In this document: in pieces, positions 45,346 to 56,243 of the stretch
How the letters are laid out: every line of letters starts with the position of its first letter
Numbering within the stretch: position 1 is the first letter of the stretch
The notes under the pieces: generated by a model
Seen by the model: only the letters and a program-made list of their open reading frames with translations
Told to the model about the DNA's origin: nothing
Database searches by the model: none
Translations under genes and position numbers: made by a program
NCBI GenBank assembly: GCA_963768885.1
Contig: CAVYJN010000008.1
Coordinates: 307,471 to 371,470, forward strand
Length of the DNA stretch: 64,000 nucleotides
Source: DASRIA01 sp963768885
GTDB taxonomy: Bacteria > Actinomycetota > Thermoleophilia > Solirubrobacterales > JBBDJG01
Direction of reading: 5' to 3'

Positions 45346-45879
45346 ATGGCCTACCGACCTGAACCAGACGCGATCGCCGTGCAGCGCGGCCCCGACCCCG
45401 GCGGCCTCGGTGCCGTGTCCCGCGTGTTCGGCGAGACCCTGCGCGGGCTGAAGACGACGCTCGGCCGCCTGGTCGAGGGCCCGGTCACGATCCAGTACCC
45501 GGAGCAGAAGACGCCGGTGTACCCGCGCTTCCGCGGCCGCCACCGCCTCAACCGCTTCGAGGACACCGGCCTCGAGAAGTGCGTGGGCTGCTCGCTGTGC
45601 GCCGCCGCATGCCCGTCCGACTGCATCCGCGTGGTCGCGGCGGAGAACACGCCGGACAACCGGGTCTCGGCGGGCGAGCGCTACGCCGAGGTCTACGAGA
45701 TCAACATGACCCGCTGCATCTTCTGCGGCTACTGCGAGGTCGCGTGCCCGTTCGACGCGATCACGATGGGCCACGACTACGAGCTGTCCGACTACGACCG
45801 CTCGGACCTGATCTTCACCAAGGAGATGCTGCTGGCGGAACCGGTCGAGCGCACGCCGCTGAGGCGCGAGGGGGAGTAG
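45346..45879 (+). CDS. nuoI: NADH-quinone oxidoreductase subunit I
   Basis: 177 aa from ATG 45346. Two ferredoxin motifs hold clusters N6a and N6b: KCVGCSLCAAACPSDC and RCIFCGYCEVACPFDAI. The amphipathic N-terminus (GETLRGLKTTLGRLVEGPVT) lies on the membrane surface. It transfers electrons from NuoG to the N2 cluster in NuoB. Confidence 0.96.
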   Translation: MAYRPEPDAIAVQRGPDPGGLGAVSRVFGETLRGLKTTLGRLVEGPVTIQYPEQKTPVYPRFRGRHRLNRFEDTGLEKCVGCSLCAAACPSDCIRVVAAENTPDNRVSAGERYAEVYEINMTRCIFCGYCEVACPFDAITMGHDYELSDYDRSDLIFTKEMLLAEPVERTPLRREGE

Positions 45880-45890
45880 CCCGCTTCTCC

Positions 45891-46411
45891 ATGGACGTGG
45901 TCGCCTTTTGGTTCGCAGCCCTGCTCGCCGTGGCCGGCGCGGCCGGCGTGGTGCTGCTGCGCAATCCCTTCTACAGCGTGCTCTCGCTGGTCGTGCACCT
46001 GCTCGCGCTCGCCGTGCTGTTCCTGCTGCTCAACGCGGAGTTCCTCGCGGCGGCGCAGGTGATCGTCTACGCCGGGGCGGTGATGGTGCTCTACGTGTTC
46101 GTCGTCGCCTACGTCGGCGGCCTCGAGGACGCGCTGACCGAGCCCAACCCTGCGCTCCGCGGGCTCGCGCCGCTCTTCGCGCTCGCGCTGCTGGTCGAGC
46201 TGTGCGTCGCGATCGTCGGGTCCGGCCTCAAGGCGCTCGACACCGAGGGCCCGGACCTCGCCGCAGGCTTCGGCTCGCCCTCCGCGATCGGGGAGATGTT
46301 CCTGACGAGGTTCCTGGTCGCGTTCGAGGTCGTCTCGCTGCTGCTGCTGATCGCCGCGGTGGGAGCCGTCGTGCTTGCGAGGCGCGAGAGCCCGGAGGAG
46401 GCGGGCAGGCC
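45891..46411 (+). CDS. nuoJ: NADH-quinone oxidoreductase subunit J (end unclear)
   Basis: Starts at ATG 45891. Five helices are present, with the ND6 signature LLNAEFLAAAQVIVYAGAVM and VLYVFVVAYVGG in helix 3. The frame carries no stop where nuoK begins (TTG 46412) and runs on through nuoK into the nuoL frame. With one base restored in nuoK (about 46491) the frame would stop at 46502-46504, giving an unusually long overlap; alternatively another base is wrong near 46400. I end the feature at the nuoK start and regard the true end as unknown. Confidence 0.85.
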
Positions 46412-46710
46412 TTGGACATCGTCTGGTACCTCGTCCTCTCGGCGTTCATCTTCTGCATCGGCGCGGCCGGCGTGCTCACGCGCCGCAGCCCCTCGTCGTC
46501 CTGATCTGCCTCGAGCTGATGCTGAACGCCGGCAACCTCGCGCTCGCCTCGTTCTCGCGCATGACCGGCACCCACGACGGCCAGGTCTTCGCGCTGATCG
46601 TGATGATCGTCGCGGCCTGCGAGGTCGTGATCGGCCTCGGCCTGATCGTCGCGATGTACCGCAGCCGGCTCCCCATGGACGTCGACGAGATGTCGGAGCT
46701 GCGCGGGTGA
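46412..46710 (+). CDS. nuoK: NADH-quinone oxidoreductase subunit K (frame break)
   Basis: About 99 aa from TTG 46412. The first part (WYLVLSAFIFCIGAAGVLTR) and the second (VVLICLELMLNAGNLALASF, then GQVFALIVMIVAACEVVIGL) are the three-helix ND4L pattern with the conserved Glu in helix 2. They lie in different frames; one missing base in the C-run at 46489-46492 reconciles them. The stop at 46708-46710 overlaps the nuoL GTG. The subunit is part of the proton-transfer chain in the membrane arm. Confidence 0.88.
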
Positions 46711-48713
46711 GCGTCGCCACCTACGGCTGGCTCGTGATCGCCTTCCCGCTCGCGGGATCGATCGTGATCGCGCTCCTGTGGCGCGTGCTTCCCGGCCGCA
46801 CCGCGGGCTGGATCGGGTCGGCGGCGATCGGCCTCGCGTTCCTCAACGCGGTGGGCGCGCTCGTGCAGCTGCAGGACAAGCCCGAGGAGGCGCGCCAGGT
46901 CACGTCCTCGCTGTGGACCTACGCGAGCACCGCCGGGATCGACGTGCAGGTCGGGATCCTGGTCGACCCGCTCGCGGTCTTCATGGCGCTCGTCGTGTCG
47001 GGCGTGAGCTTCCTGATCCACGTCTACTCCGTCGCCTACATGAAGGGCGACCGCGGCTACCGGCGCTACTTCAGCTACCTCAACTTCTTCGTCTTCTCGA
47101 TGCTGCTGCTGGTGCTGGCCGGCAACTTCGTGCTGCTGATCGTCGGCTGGGCGTTCGTCGGGTTCGCCTCCTACGCGCTGATCAGCTTCTGGTACCGGCG
47201 ACGCACCGCGACCTACGCCGGCATGAAGGCGTTCGTGATCAACGTCATCGGCGACGTCGGGCTGGTGCTCGCCGCGATCATCCTCCAGCGCGACACGGGC
47301 GCGCTCGACTACGGGGCCGTGTTCGCGCGCGCGGGCGAGGTCTACTCCCAGAACGAGTGGGTGATCGTCGCCGTCTGCCTGCTGATCCTGGTCGGCGCGT
47401 TCGCGAAGTCGGCGCAGGTCCCGCTCCACACCTGGCTGCCCGACGCGATGGAGGGCCCGACCCCGGTCTCGGCGCTGATCCACGCCGCCACGATGGTGAC
47501 CGCCGGCGTCTACCTGATCGCGCGCACGCACCCGCTGTTCGAGCTTGCGCCGACGGCGGCCGACATCTCGGCCGCGATCGGCGCGTTCACGCTCGTGTTC
47601 GCGGCCTCGGTGGCGCTGGTCGTGACGGACCTCAAGCGGATCATCGCCTACTCCACGATCAGCCAGATCGGCTACATGATCATGGGCGTCTCGATCGCCG
47701 CCTACGGCGCGAGCTTCTTCCACCTGATGACGCACGCCTTCTTCAAGGCGCTGATGTTCATGGCGGCGGGCTCGGTGATCGCGGCGATGGCCGGCGTGCA
47801 GAGCATCGACCGCATGTCGGGGCTGCGCCGCGCGATGCCGTTCACGTTCATCGCCTTCCTCGTCGCCGCGCTCGCGCTGGCGGCGTTCCCGGGCATGTCC
47901 GGCTACTTCTCCAAGGACGAGATCCTCGCGTTCGCCGCGGAGCGCGGCGGCGCCTACTGGCTGCTGTACGCCGCGGGGACCCTGGCGGCGGTGATGACCG
48001 CCTTCTACGCGTTCCGGATCGTGTTCCGCGTGTTCGGGGGCGAGCCCAACGAGGAGGCGCGCGAGCTCGAGCGCGGCCACCTCGCCCACGGCGACCCCGT
48101 CAACCCGATGACCGGGGAGGCCGAGGACACCGACGTGGGCTATCCCGGCCCCGAGCACCACATCGCCGAGCGCGAGACCACGATGAAGGTCCCGATGGCG
48201 ATCCTCGCGTTCCTGTCGATCGTCGCCGGGCTGTTGCAGGTCCCGGAGGTGACGCACGTCGTCGACAGCTTCCTCGACCCGAGCTTCGCGGACTCGCGCT
48301 ACATCGACACGGAGGTGTCGGGCGGCCTCGAGGCGCTCGCGCTGGCGCTCGGCGCGCTCGCCTCCGTGATCGGCATCGGGCTCGCGTGGCACATGTACGT
48401 GCGCCGCCCGGGCACGACCGCGCGGCTCGTCGAGCGCTTCCGCGGCCTCCACGACTTCCTCGCGCACAAGTGGTACTTCGACGAGCTGTACGACCGCGCG
48501 ATCGTGCGCCCGACCCTCGCCCTCGGCTCGTGGTCGGCAAACGTGTTCGAGCGCTACGTGGTGGGCGGCATGGTCTCCGGCACGGCGCTCGTCGTGCGCG
48601 CCGGCGGACAGGTCGTGCGGATCGCGCAGTCCGGCGTCCTGCGCTACTACGCGCTGCTGCTGATGACCGGCGTGACGGCGCTCGCGCTCTACTTCCTGGT
48701 GGTGAGCCGCTGA
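46707..48713 (+). CDS. nuoL: NADH-quinone oxidoreductase subunit L
   Basis: 668 aa from GTG 46707. It is an antiporter-like subunit with about 16 helices. Key residues are the Lys in KSAQVPLHTWLPDAMEGPTP, the Glu in the MEGPTPVSALIHAATMVTAG segment and the second-channel Lys in VVTDLKRIIAYSTISQIGYM. The C-terminus bears the long lateral helix and anchor (around HDFLAHKWYFDELYDRAI). It is the distal proton pump of complex I. Confidence 0.96.
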   Translation: MSVATYGWLVIAFPLAGSIVIALLWRVLPGRTAGWIGSAAIGLAFLNAVGALVQLQDKPEEARQVTSSLWTYASTAGIDVQVGILVDPLAVFMALVVSGVSFLIHVYSVAYMKGDRGYRRYFSYLNFFVFSMLLLVLAGNFVLLIVGWAFVGFASYALISFWYRRRTATYAGMKAFVINVIGDVGLVLAAIILQRDTGALDYGAVFARAGEVYSQNEWVIVAVCLLILVGAFAKSAQVPLHTWLPDAMEGPTPVSALIHAATMVTAGVYLIARTHPLFELAPTAADISAAIGAFTLVFAASVALVVTDLKRIIAYSTISQIGYMIMGVSIAAYGASFFHLMTHAFFKALMFMAAGSVIAAMAGVQSIDRMSGLRRAMPFTFIAFLVAALALAAFPGMSGYFSKDEILAFAAERGGAYWLLYAAGTLAAVMTAFYAFRIVFRVFGGEPNEEARELERGHLAHGDPVNPMTGEAEDTDVGYPGPEHHIAERETTMKVPMAILAFLSIVAGLLQVPEVTHVVDSFLDPSFADSRYIDTEVSGGLEALALALGALASVIGIGLAWHMYVRRPGTTARLVERFRGLHDFLAHKWYFDELYDRAIVRPTLALGSWSANVFERYVVGGMVSGTALVVRAGGQVVRIAQSGVLRYYALLLMTGVTALALYFLVVSR

Positions 48714-50179
48714 TGCTGAGCGTGCTCGTGTTCCTGCCCCTGGCCGGCGGCGTGCTGGCCGCGCTGCTGCCGGCCGGCCGCGGCGGGCGCACGACGGGCG
48801 TGGTGACGCTCGCCTTCTCGCTCGCGACGCTCGGCGTCGGCATCGGCCTGCTCGCCGGCTTCGAGTCCTCCGGCGGGCTCCAGCACGTGACCGACGTGAA
48901 CTGGATCCCCGCGCTCGGGATCCACTACAAGCTCGGCCTCGACGGGCTCAACCTGTTCCTGATCCTGATGACCGCGCTGCTGTGGGCGGCCGCGACGGGC
49001 GGCTCGCTGCTCGGGGGCTGGGAGCGGCCGCGCACCTACTACCTGATGCTGGCGCTCGGCGAGACCGCCGTGCTCGGCGCCTTCTGCGCGCAGGACCTCG
49101 CGCTGTTCGTCCTGTTCTTCGACCTGATGCTGGTCCCGTTCTACTTCCTGATCGGCATCTGGGGAGGGCCCGACCGGGTGCGGGCGACCACGACCTTCGT
49201 GATCTACACGCTGGTCGGGAGCCTGCTGATGCTGGCCGCGGCCGCGGCCACGGGGATCCTCGCGGCCGACGGGGGCAACGTCTCGTTCGAGCTGTCCACC
49301 CTGCTCCAGCGGCCGCTCTCGGAGGGCAGCCAGCAATGGATCTTCCTGCTGTTCGCGCTCGCGTTCCTGGTGAAGATGCCCGCCTTCCCGCTGCACGGGT
49401 GGATGCCCGGGGCCTACACGAACGCGCCGACCCCGGTCGTCGCGGTGCTGTCGGGGGTGCTGTCGAAGGTCGGCGCCTACGGGTTCCTGCGCATCGCGCT
49501 GCCGCTGTTCCCCGACGCGGCGGTCCAGTACCAGGAGCTGCTGCTCGTGATCGCCGTCGCGAGCATCCTCTACGGCTCGGTGATGGCGTTCACGCAGACG
49601 TCGGCGACACTCGTCGTCGGGTACTCGTCGATCGCGCAGCTCGGCTTCATCACGCTCGGGATCTTCTCGCTCACCGACCAGGGCGCCCAGGGAGCAGTCC
49701 TCCAGATGGTCAACCACGGGCTCGTGGTCGTGCCGCTGTTCTTCATCATCGCGCTGCTGGCCGCGCGCGCCGGCGGCACCGACGACCTGCGGCGGATGGG
49801 CGGCCTCGCGACGCGAGCTCCCGTGCTGGCGGCGCTGTTCCTGATCGTCGCGCTCGCGACGCTCGCGATGCCCGGCTCCGCGAACTTCATGGGCGAGTTC
49901 CTGATCCTCAGCGGGGTGTTCCAGGCCAAGATCGTCTACGCGATCGTGGCCGGCGCCGGCGTCGCGCTGGCCGCCGTGTACATGATCCGCCTGTACCAGC
50001 GCTCGATGCACAACCCGCTGGCGCCGGGCGCCGAGTCGCGGGAGATGAGCCTGCGTGACGGCGCCGTGCTCGTGCCGATCGTCGCCGTGATCGTGTTCCT
50101 CGCGCTCTACCCGCAGTTCGTGCTCGAGCGCTCCGAGGACTCCGTCGTGCCCCAGGTCGAGGTCGCGGCCTCGCGATGA
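48713..50179 (+). CDS. nuoM: NADH-quinone oxidoreductase subunit M
   Basis: 488 aa from ATG 48713, overlapping the nuoL stop. ALGIHYKLGLDGLNLFLILM, GETAVLGAFCAQDLALFVLF, VKMPAFPLHGWMPGAYTNAP and GYSSIAQLGFITLGIFSL are the ND4-type markers. The Lys of VKMPAFPLHGW and the Glu of LGETAVLG are the proton-channel residues. It is the middle antiporter-like subunit. The stop overlaps the nuoN ATG (ATGA at 50176-50179). Confidence 0.96.
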   Translation: MLSVLVFLPLAGGVLAALLPAGRGGRTTGVVTLAFSLATLGVGIGLLAGFESSGGLQHVTDVNWIPALGIHYKLGLDGLNLFLILMTALLWAAATGGSLLGGWERPRTYYLMLALGETAVLGAFCAQDLALFVLFFDLMLVPFYFLIGIWGGPDRVRATTTFVIYTLVGSLLMLAAAAATGILAADGGNVSFELSTLLQRPLSEGSQQWIFLLFALAFLVKMPAFPLHGWMPGAYTNAPTPVVAVLSGVLSKVGAYGFLRIALPLFPDAAVQYQELLLVIAVASILYGSVMAFTQTSATLVVGYSSIAQLGFITLGIFSLTDQGAQGAVLQMVNHGLVVVPLFFIIALLAARAGGTDDLRRMGGLATRAPVLAALFLIVALATLAMPGSANFMGEFLILSGVFQAKIVYAIVAGAGVALAAVYMIRLYQRSMHNPLAPGAESREMSLRDGAVLVPIVAVIVFLALYPQFVLERSEDSVVPQVEVAASR

Positions 50180-51688
50180 GCACCCTCAACGCACCGACCA
50201 TCGACTACGGCGGCCTCTCGCCGCTGATCGCGCTCACCGCCGGGACGTGCCTCACGCTGCTGGCCGGCCTCTTCCCGCGCCGCGCGGGCCGGGTGCTGGC
50301 GGTCACGACCGCGCTGGTCACGCTCGCGACGGCGTTCGGGCTGTCGGTCTGGCAGTTCGGCGAGCCGAAGTCCCTGGTCGAGGGGGCGCTGCGCTCGGAC
50401 GACCTCTCGCTGTCGCTCAACTTCCTCTTCTTCACCGCCGCGGCGCTCGCGCTCGTGCTGTCGCTGCGGGAGCGTCCCCACGTGCCGAGCAGCCTCGCCG
50501 ACTACTCCGCGCTGCTGCTCGCGAGCGTCACGGGAATGGTCGTGCTGGCGGCGGCCACCAACCTCGTCACGCTGTTCCTCGGCATCGAGCTGCTGTCGAT
50601 CCCGCTCTACGTGATGTGCGCGCTCGACCTGCACCGCCGCACGTCGCTCGAGGCGGGGCTCAAGTACCTCGTGATCGGCTCGGTGGGCTCGGCCACGCTG
50701 CTCTACGGGCTCGCGTTCATCTACGGGGCGAGCGGCTCCACGAACTTCGACGCGATCGCGCGCGGCATCTCGCAGTCGGGCATCACCGGCGACCCGCTGC
50801 TGCTGACCGGCATCGCGCTCGCGCTGACGGGGCTCGCGTTCAAGGCGTCGGTCGCGCCGTTCCACCAGTGGACCCCGGACGTCTACGAGGGTGCGCCGAC
50901 CTCGGTCACGGCGTTCATGGCGGTGGCGACCAAGGCCGCCGCGTTCGCGATCATCCTGCGCTTCTTCGACGTCGCGCTGCTTGCCGGCGAAGGACGACTG
51001 GGACGTCGCGCTCGCCGCGCTCGCGACGATCACGATCGTGGTCGGGAACATCGGCGCGATCGGCCAGGACTCGCTGAAGCGCATGCTCGCCTACTCGGGC
51101 GTGGCGCAGGCCGGCTACATGCTCGCCGGCGTGGTCGTCGCCAGCCGGCTCGGCGTCGAGGCCACCGTGTTCTACCTGGCCGTGTACCTGTTCATGAACA
51201 TGGCCGCGTTCGCGGTCGTGATCGCACGTGAGCGGGAGACGACGCTCGGCGACCACATCGACGCGGTCTCGGGCATCGGGGCGTCGCGACCGTCGCTCGC
51301 GTGGCCGCTCACGATCGCGATGCTCGGCCTCGCGGGCCTGCCGGGGACCGCGGGCTTCATCGGCAAGTTCTTCCTGATCGAGGCGTCGGTGGAGGGCGAC
51401 TTCACGTGGCTCGGGATCGTGATCGTGATCGGCTCGATGGTCTCGCTCGCGTACTACCTGCGGGTGATCGCGGCGGTCTGGATGGCGGGTCCCGCCCACC
51501 GGGCGGTGCCCGCGATGGCGGGCGGCTCCCCCGATGCCGCGCCCGCCGGCCCGCGCCCGTCCGGGGCGGCCCCCGAGATCGTCGCGATCGCGTGCCTCGC
51601 GGCCGCCGCGACGGTGTTCTTCGGGATCATCCCGGACCCGCTGCTGGACATCGCGGTGGACGCCGGGCGCGCGCTCGGCCTCGGCTGA
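50176..51688 (+). CDS. nuoN: NADH-quinone oxidoreductase subunit N (frame break)
   Basis: ATG 50176 to TGA 51688. Markers: FLGIELLSIPLYVMCALDLH, LEAGLKYLVIGSVGSATLLY, FKASVAPFHQWTPDVYEGAP, SLKRMLAYSGVAQAGYMLAG and LAGLPGTAGFIGKFFLIEA. One extra base at about 50989 splits the gene after FFDVALLAG; the second frame continues KDDWDVALAALATITIVVG. It is the third antiporter-like subunit, next to NuoK and NuoM, and the last nuo gene. The intact remainder argues against a real pseudogene. Confidence 0.9.
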
Positions 51689-51694
51689 CCGGGC

Positions 51695-52408
51695 ATGCCC
51701 GGGGAAGAGGAGCGCCATCGCCCCTACCCCTTCGCGGGCGGGCTGATCTACCTCGACGTCGACGAGTCGCCGATGATGCGCCGCCGCGCGGAGAACGCCT
51801 ACGAGCCCCGCAAGGTGGCCGCCGTGCAGCGGCTCCTGCGGCCGGGCGCGACGTTCGTGGACGTGGGCTCGAACAAGGGCGACTTCGCGCTGATCGCAGC
51901 GCGCACGGCCGGCCCGCAGGGCCGGGTGGTCGCGATCGAGCCCTCGCCCGAGAACTGCCGGTGGATCCGCCGCAGCGTGGAGCTGAACGGCTACTCCAAC
52001 GTGGAGCTGCACGAGTTTGCGCTGAGCGACTCCGAGGGCGAGGCCCCGCTCTACATCGGCGAGCGCAGCGGCTGGCACTCCCTGCTGCCCGGAGAGGGAG
52101 CGGCGGTCACGGTGCGCACGCGCACCCTGGACGGGCTGCTGGAGGAGATCGGCTGTCCCCCTCCCGACATGCTCAAGGTCGACGTCGAGGGAGCGGAGCT
52201 CGCGGTCCTCGCGGGCGCGGCCCGCACGCTCGCGGCCGGCGGCGAGATGTGGATCCTGCTCGACGTCCACCCGGATCGCGGCGTCGACCCGGTCACGGTG
52301 GCGGAGCGACTGCGCTCGCACGGCTTCGAGCCGCGCGACCCGCAGGACCCCGATCAGCCGCTCGAGGTCACCCCACAGACCGACGAGCTGTTCGCGTTCC
52401 GCGGCTAG
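51695..52408 (+). CDS. FkbM-family S-adenosylmethionine methyltransferase
   Basis: 237 aa from ATG 51695, 6 nt after nuoN. SAM-binding features are GATFVDVGSNKGDFALIAAR (motif I), RVVAIEPSPENCRWIRRSVE, NVELHEFALSDSEGEAPLYI and DMLKVDVEGAELAVLAGAAR. The FkbM family usually methylates hydroxyls on sugars or polyketides. Its placement at the tail of nuo is probably incidental; a role in surface glycan methylation is possible. The substrate is unknown. Confidence 0.85.
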   Translation: MPGEEERHRPYPFAGGLIYLDVDESPMMRRRAENAYEPRKVAAVQRLLRPGATFVDVGSNKGDFALIAARTAGPQGRVVAIEPSPENCRWIRRSVELNGYSNVELHEFALSDSEGEAPLYIGERSGWHSLLPGEGAAVTVRTRTLDGLLEEIGCPPPDMLKVDVEGAELAVLAGAARTLAAGGEMWILLDVHPDRGVDPVTVAERLRSHGFEPRDPQDPDQPLEVTPQTDELFAFRG

Positions 52409-54031
52409 CTAGCGGCCGGCTGCCTGCAGGCGGGCGTGGCGGCGCATCTCGCCCTGGAGGCGCTCGAGCCGCGCCTCGGTCTCGCGGTCGGTGTACGTCA
52501 TCGCGGCCGCGACCGCGGGATGCACGGCGGCGATCCGGTCGAGCATCTCGAGCGCGACGGCGCGGTAGCTCGCGTGCCCCTCGCGGCCCGAGCGGAGCTC
52601 GATCAGGTGCATTGCCTCGCGCGCGTTGAGGTCGAGCACGTAGCGGATCCGGTAGGCGAGCGAGACGGCGTAGGGCGCCTCCTCGACGAGCCCGAGCGCC
52701 AGCAGGCGGTCGTGCTCGGCGCGGCTGGCCTCGAGGCCCTCGCGGTAGGCGTCGCCGTAGCCCGCGGCGTCGACCTCCTCGGGCACGCCGGCGCCGAGCC
52801 CGGTGCCGAGCCGCTGCCACTGGCAGGTCAGCATCCGGTGTCGCTGGAGGTCGCGGAAGGCGCCGTAGTCGGAGACGATCTCGAAGCGGTAGTGCAGCGC
52901 CTCCCACCCGCGCCCCGGCTTGTGCCGCCTGTTGCCGCGGATGCCCGCGAGCTCGGCGATCAGCGTGGCGCGGTCGGCCTCGCTCATTTCGGCCGCGGCG
53001 GCGCGCAGCTCGTGCTCGGACGCGTCGCCCGCCTCGTACAGGCAGGCCGCGATCAGGTCGAGCTCGGTGCCCTCCGCGTGCTCGAGCCGCACCGACGGAG
53101 GCTCCTCCGCCTGCCGGGCATCGTCGAGGCCGAACCGCGCGACGGCGCGTGACGCGCGCTCCCGCGTGTCGCGCAGGTACTCGATCCATGCCCCGCCGCG
53201 GTCGGGCATGTCGACGCGCTTGACGAACGCGGGGATCACCGCGCGCAGCTCGCGCAGCGCGCGCTCGCCGAAGTCGCGGGCCTCGGGCAGCGGCGATGCC
53301 AGCAGCCGCATCAGCAGCTGCTCGTAGGCCTGCCCCGACGCATACACGCCCACGTGGCTGAGCGACGCGGCCGGCAGCAGACCGCGCATCGCGTCGAGCG
53401 CCTTGGCCTTGATCGAGCGCTCCCACACCGGCGACGGGCTCGTCGCCGCGCGGATGCTGCTCCGCGGTCCACTCGCGCATGCGCTCGAGCCCGGCGGAGT
53501 AGAGGTCGAAGATGCGCTCCATCGCCTCCGCGTACGGGGCGCCCAGCCGCTCGTCCCAGTAGTAGCGGTAGCGGCCGCTCGGCATGCGCCGGTCGTAGGG
53601 GATGTAGCGCGTGGACTGCTCGAGGTAGGCGGCGAGCCGGCCGCGCTGGAGGATCTTGGTGAGCACGTTCGACGACCACTCGCAGGCGAGGTGCGCCCCG
53701 CCGAGCTGCGCGACCGAGTCGTCCCCGAACTCGAGGAAGACGCGCTCGTAGAGCTGATCAGCGCGCTGATCAGCCTACGAACATGGCCGGCCGGCGGCGA
53801 GCCGCCGGCCGGGTCTGCGGCAGGATGACCGCCGTCGTCCACCTCTTCGGCGAACTCGTCGAGGTACAGGCGCCGCAGCGTGCCCCCGTAGCGCGAATAG
53901 CGCGCAAACAGCGCGCCCTTCGTGACCTCGGGAAGGTCCACGATGCAGAACACGGGCGAGTCGAGGTTCGTGAAGTGCGGCTCCAGGAGCCGTTTCTCGG
54001 CGGCGGTGAACTGTTCCTGCGGGTACTCCAC
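52409..54031 (-). CDS. Double-domain ThyX-like (FAD-dependent thymidylate synthase fold) protein, frame broken twice
   Basis: ATG 54031 to 52409. The first frame holds HFTNLDSPVFCIVDLPEVTK and ALFARYSRYGGTLRRLYLDE. A second frame holds LYERVFLEFGDDSVAQLGGA and RGRLAAYLEQSTRYIPYDRR. The first frame then resumes (SIKAKALDAMRGLLPAASLS onward) with a second ThyX-like half: RFEIVSDYGAFRDLQRHRML and RYVLDLNAREAMHLIELRSG. The breaks lie at about 53774, beside two perfect palindromes, and at about 53429 (one extra base). Long two-domain ThyX-like proteins exist in actinobacteria, but thymidylate synthase activity is uncertain since active-site motifs are degenerate. It may be a damaged gene. Confidence 0.75.
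   Translation of the reverse strand: MEYPQEQFTAAEKRLLEPHFTNLDSPVFCIVDLPEVTKGALFARYSRYGGTLRRLYLDEFAEEVDDGGHPAADPAGGSPPAGHVRRLISALISSTSASSSSSGTTRSRSSAGRTSPASGRRTCSPRSSSAAGSPPTSSSPRATSPTTGACRAAATATTGTSGWAPRTRRRWSASSTSTPPGSSACASGPRSSIRAATSPSPVWERSIKAKALDAMRGLLPAASLSHVGVYASGQAYEQLLMRLLASPLPEARDFGERALRELRAVIPAFVKRVDMPDRGGAWIEYLRDTRERASRAVARFGLDDARQAEEPPSVRLEHAEGTELDLIAACLYEAGDASEHELRAAAAEMSEADRATLIAELAGIRGNRRHKPGRGWEALHYRFEIVSDYGAFRDLQRHRMLTCQWQRLGTGLGAGVPEEVDAAGYGDAYREGLEASRAEHDRLLALGLVEEAPYAVSLAYRIRYVLDLNAREAMHLIELRSGREGHASYRAVALEMLDRIAAVHPAVAAAMTYTDRETEARLERLQGEMRRHARLQAAGR
53753..53812. repeat. Two adjacent perfect palindromes inside the ThyX-like gene
   Basis: A 22-bp perfect palindrome (53753-53774, centre GCGC) is followed after 12 bp by 12-bp GC-rich arms with a 2-nt gap (53787-53798 and 53801-53812). 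They coincide with the first frame break and with a Pro/Gly/Ala-rich stretch that does not look like the rest of the protein. This suggests a small palindromic insertion. Confidence 0.65.
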
Positions 54032-54093
54032 GGCGGGCCGACGATGCTACTCGCCCCGCGGTCGGACCCCGGCGCCCGCCGCCGCACCACCAC

Positions 54094-54138
54094 GGTGATG
54101 CGGATTTGTCGGCCTCAGCCCGAACAAACCGCATCACC
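54094..54138. promoter_or_regulatory. Long inverted repeat in the divergent thyX-like/acs spacer
   Basis: GGTGATGCGGATTTGT (54094-54109) pairs with ACAAACCGCATCACC (54124-54138) apart from one bulged base, around a 14-nt loop. It lies 57 nt before the acs ATG, between divergent genes. It could be an operator for a dimeric regulator or an RNA stem in the acs leader. Confidence 0.5.
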
Positions 54139-54194
54139 CGACGCACACGGGTCCCGGCCTATACTCGCCGCGACCCCGCCAGAGGAGGAGAGAG

Positions 54195-56159
<1,965 letters not shown>

Positions 56160-56243
56160 CCGTCGGGTTGGATACTTGATTGAGCCTCGGCTAAGCTCGT
56201 TGGCCTATCACCGGCGGGAGGGGAAGCCATCAGAGATGGAGTC

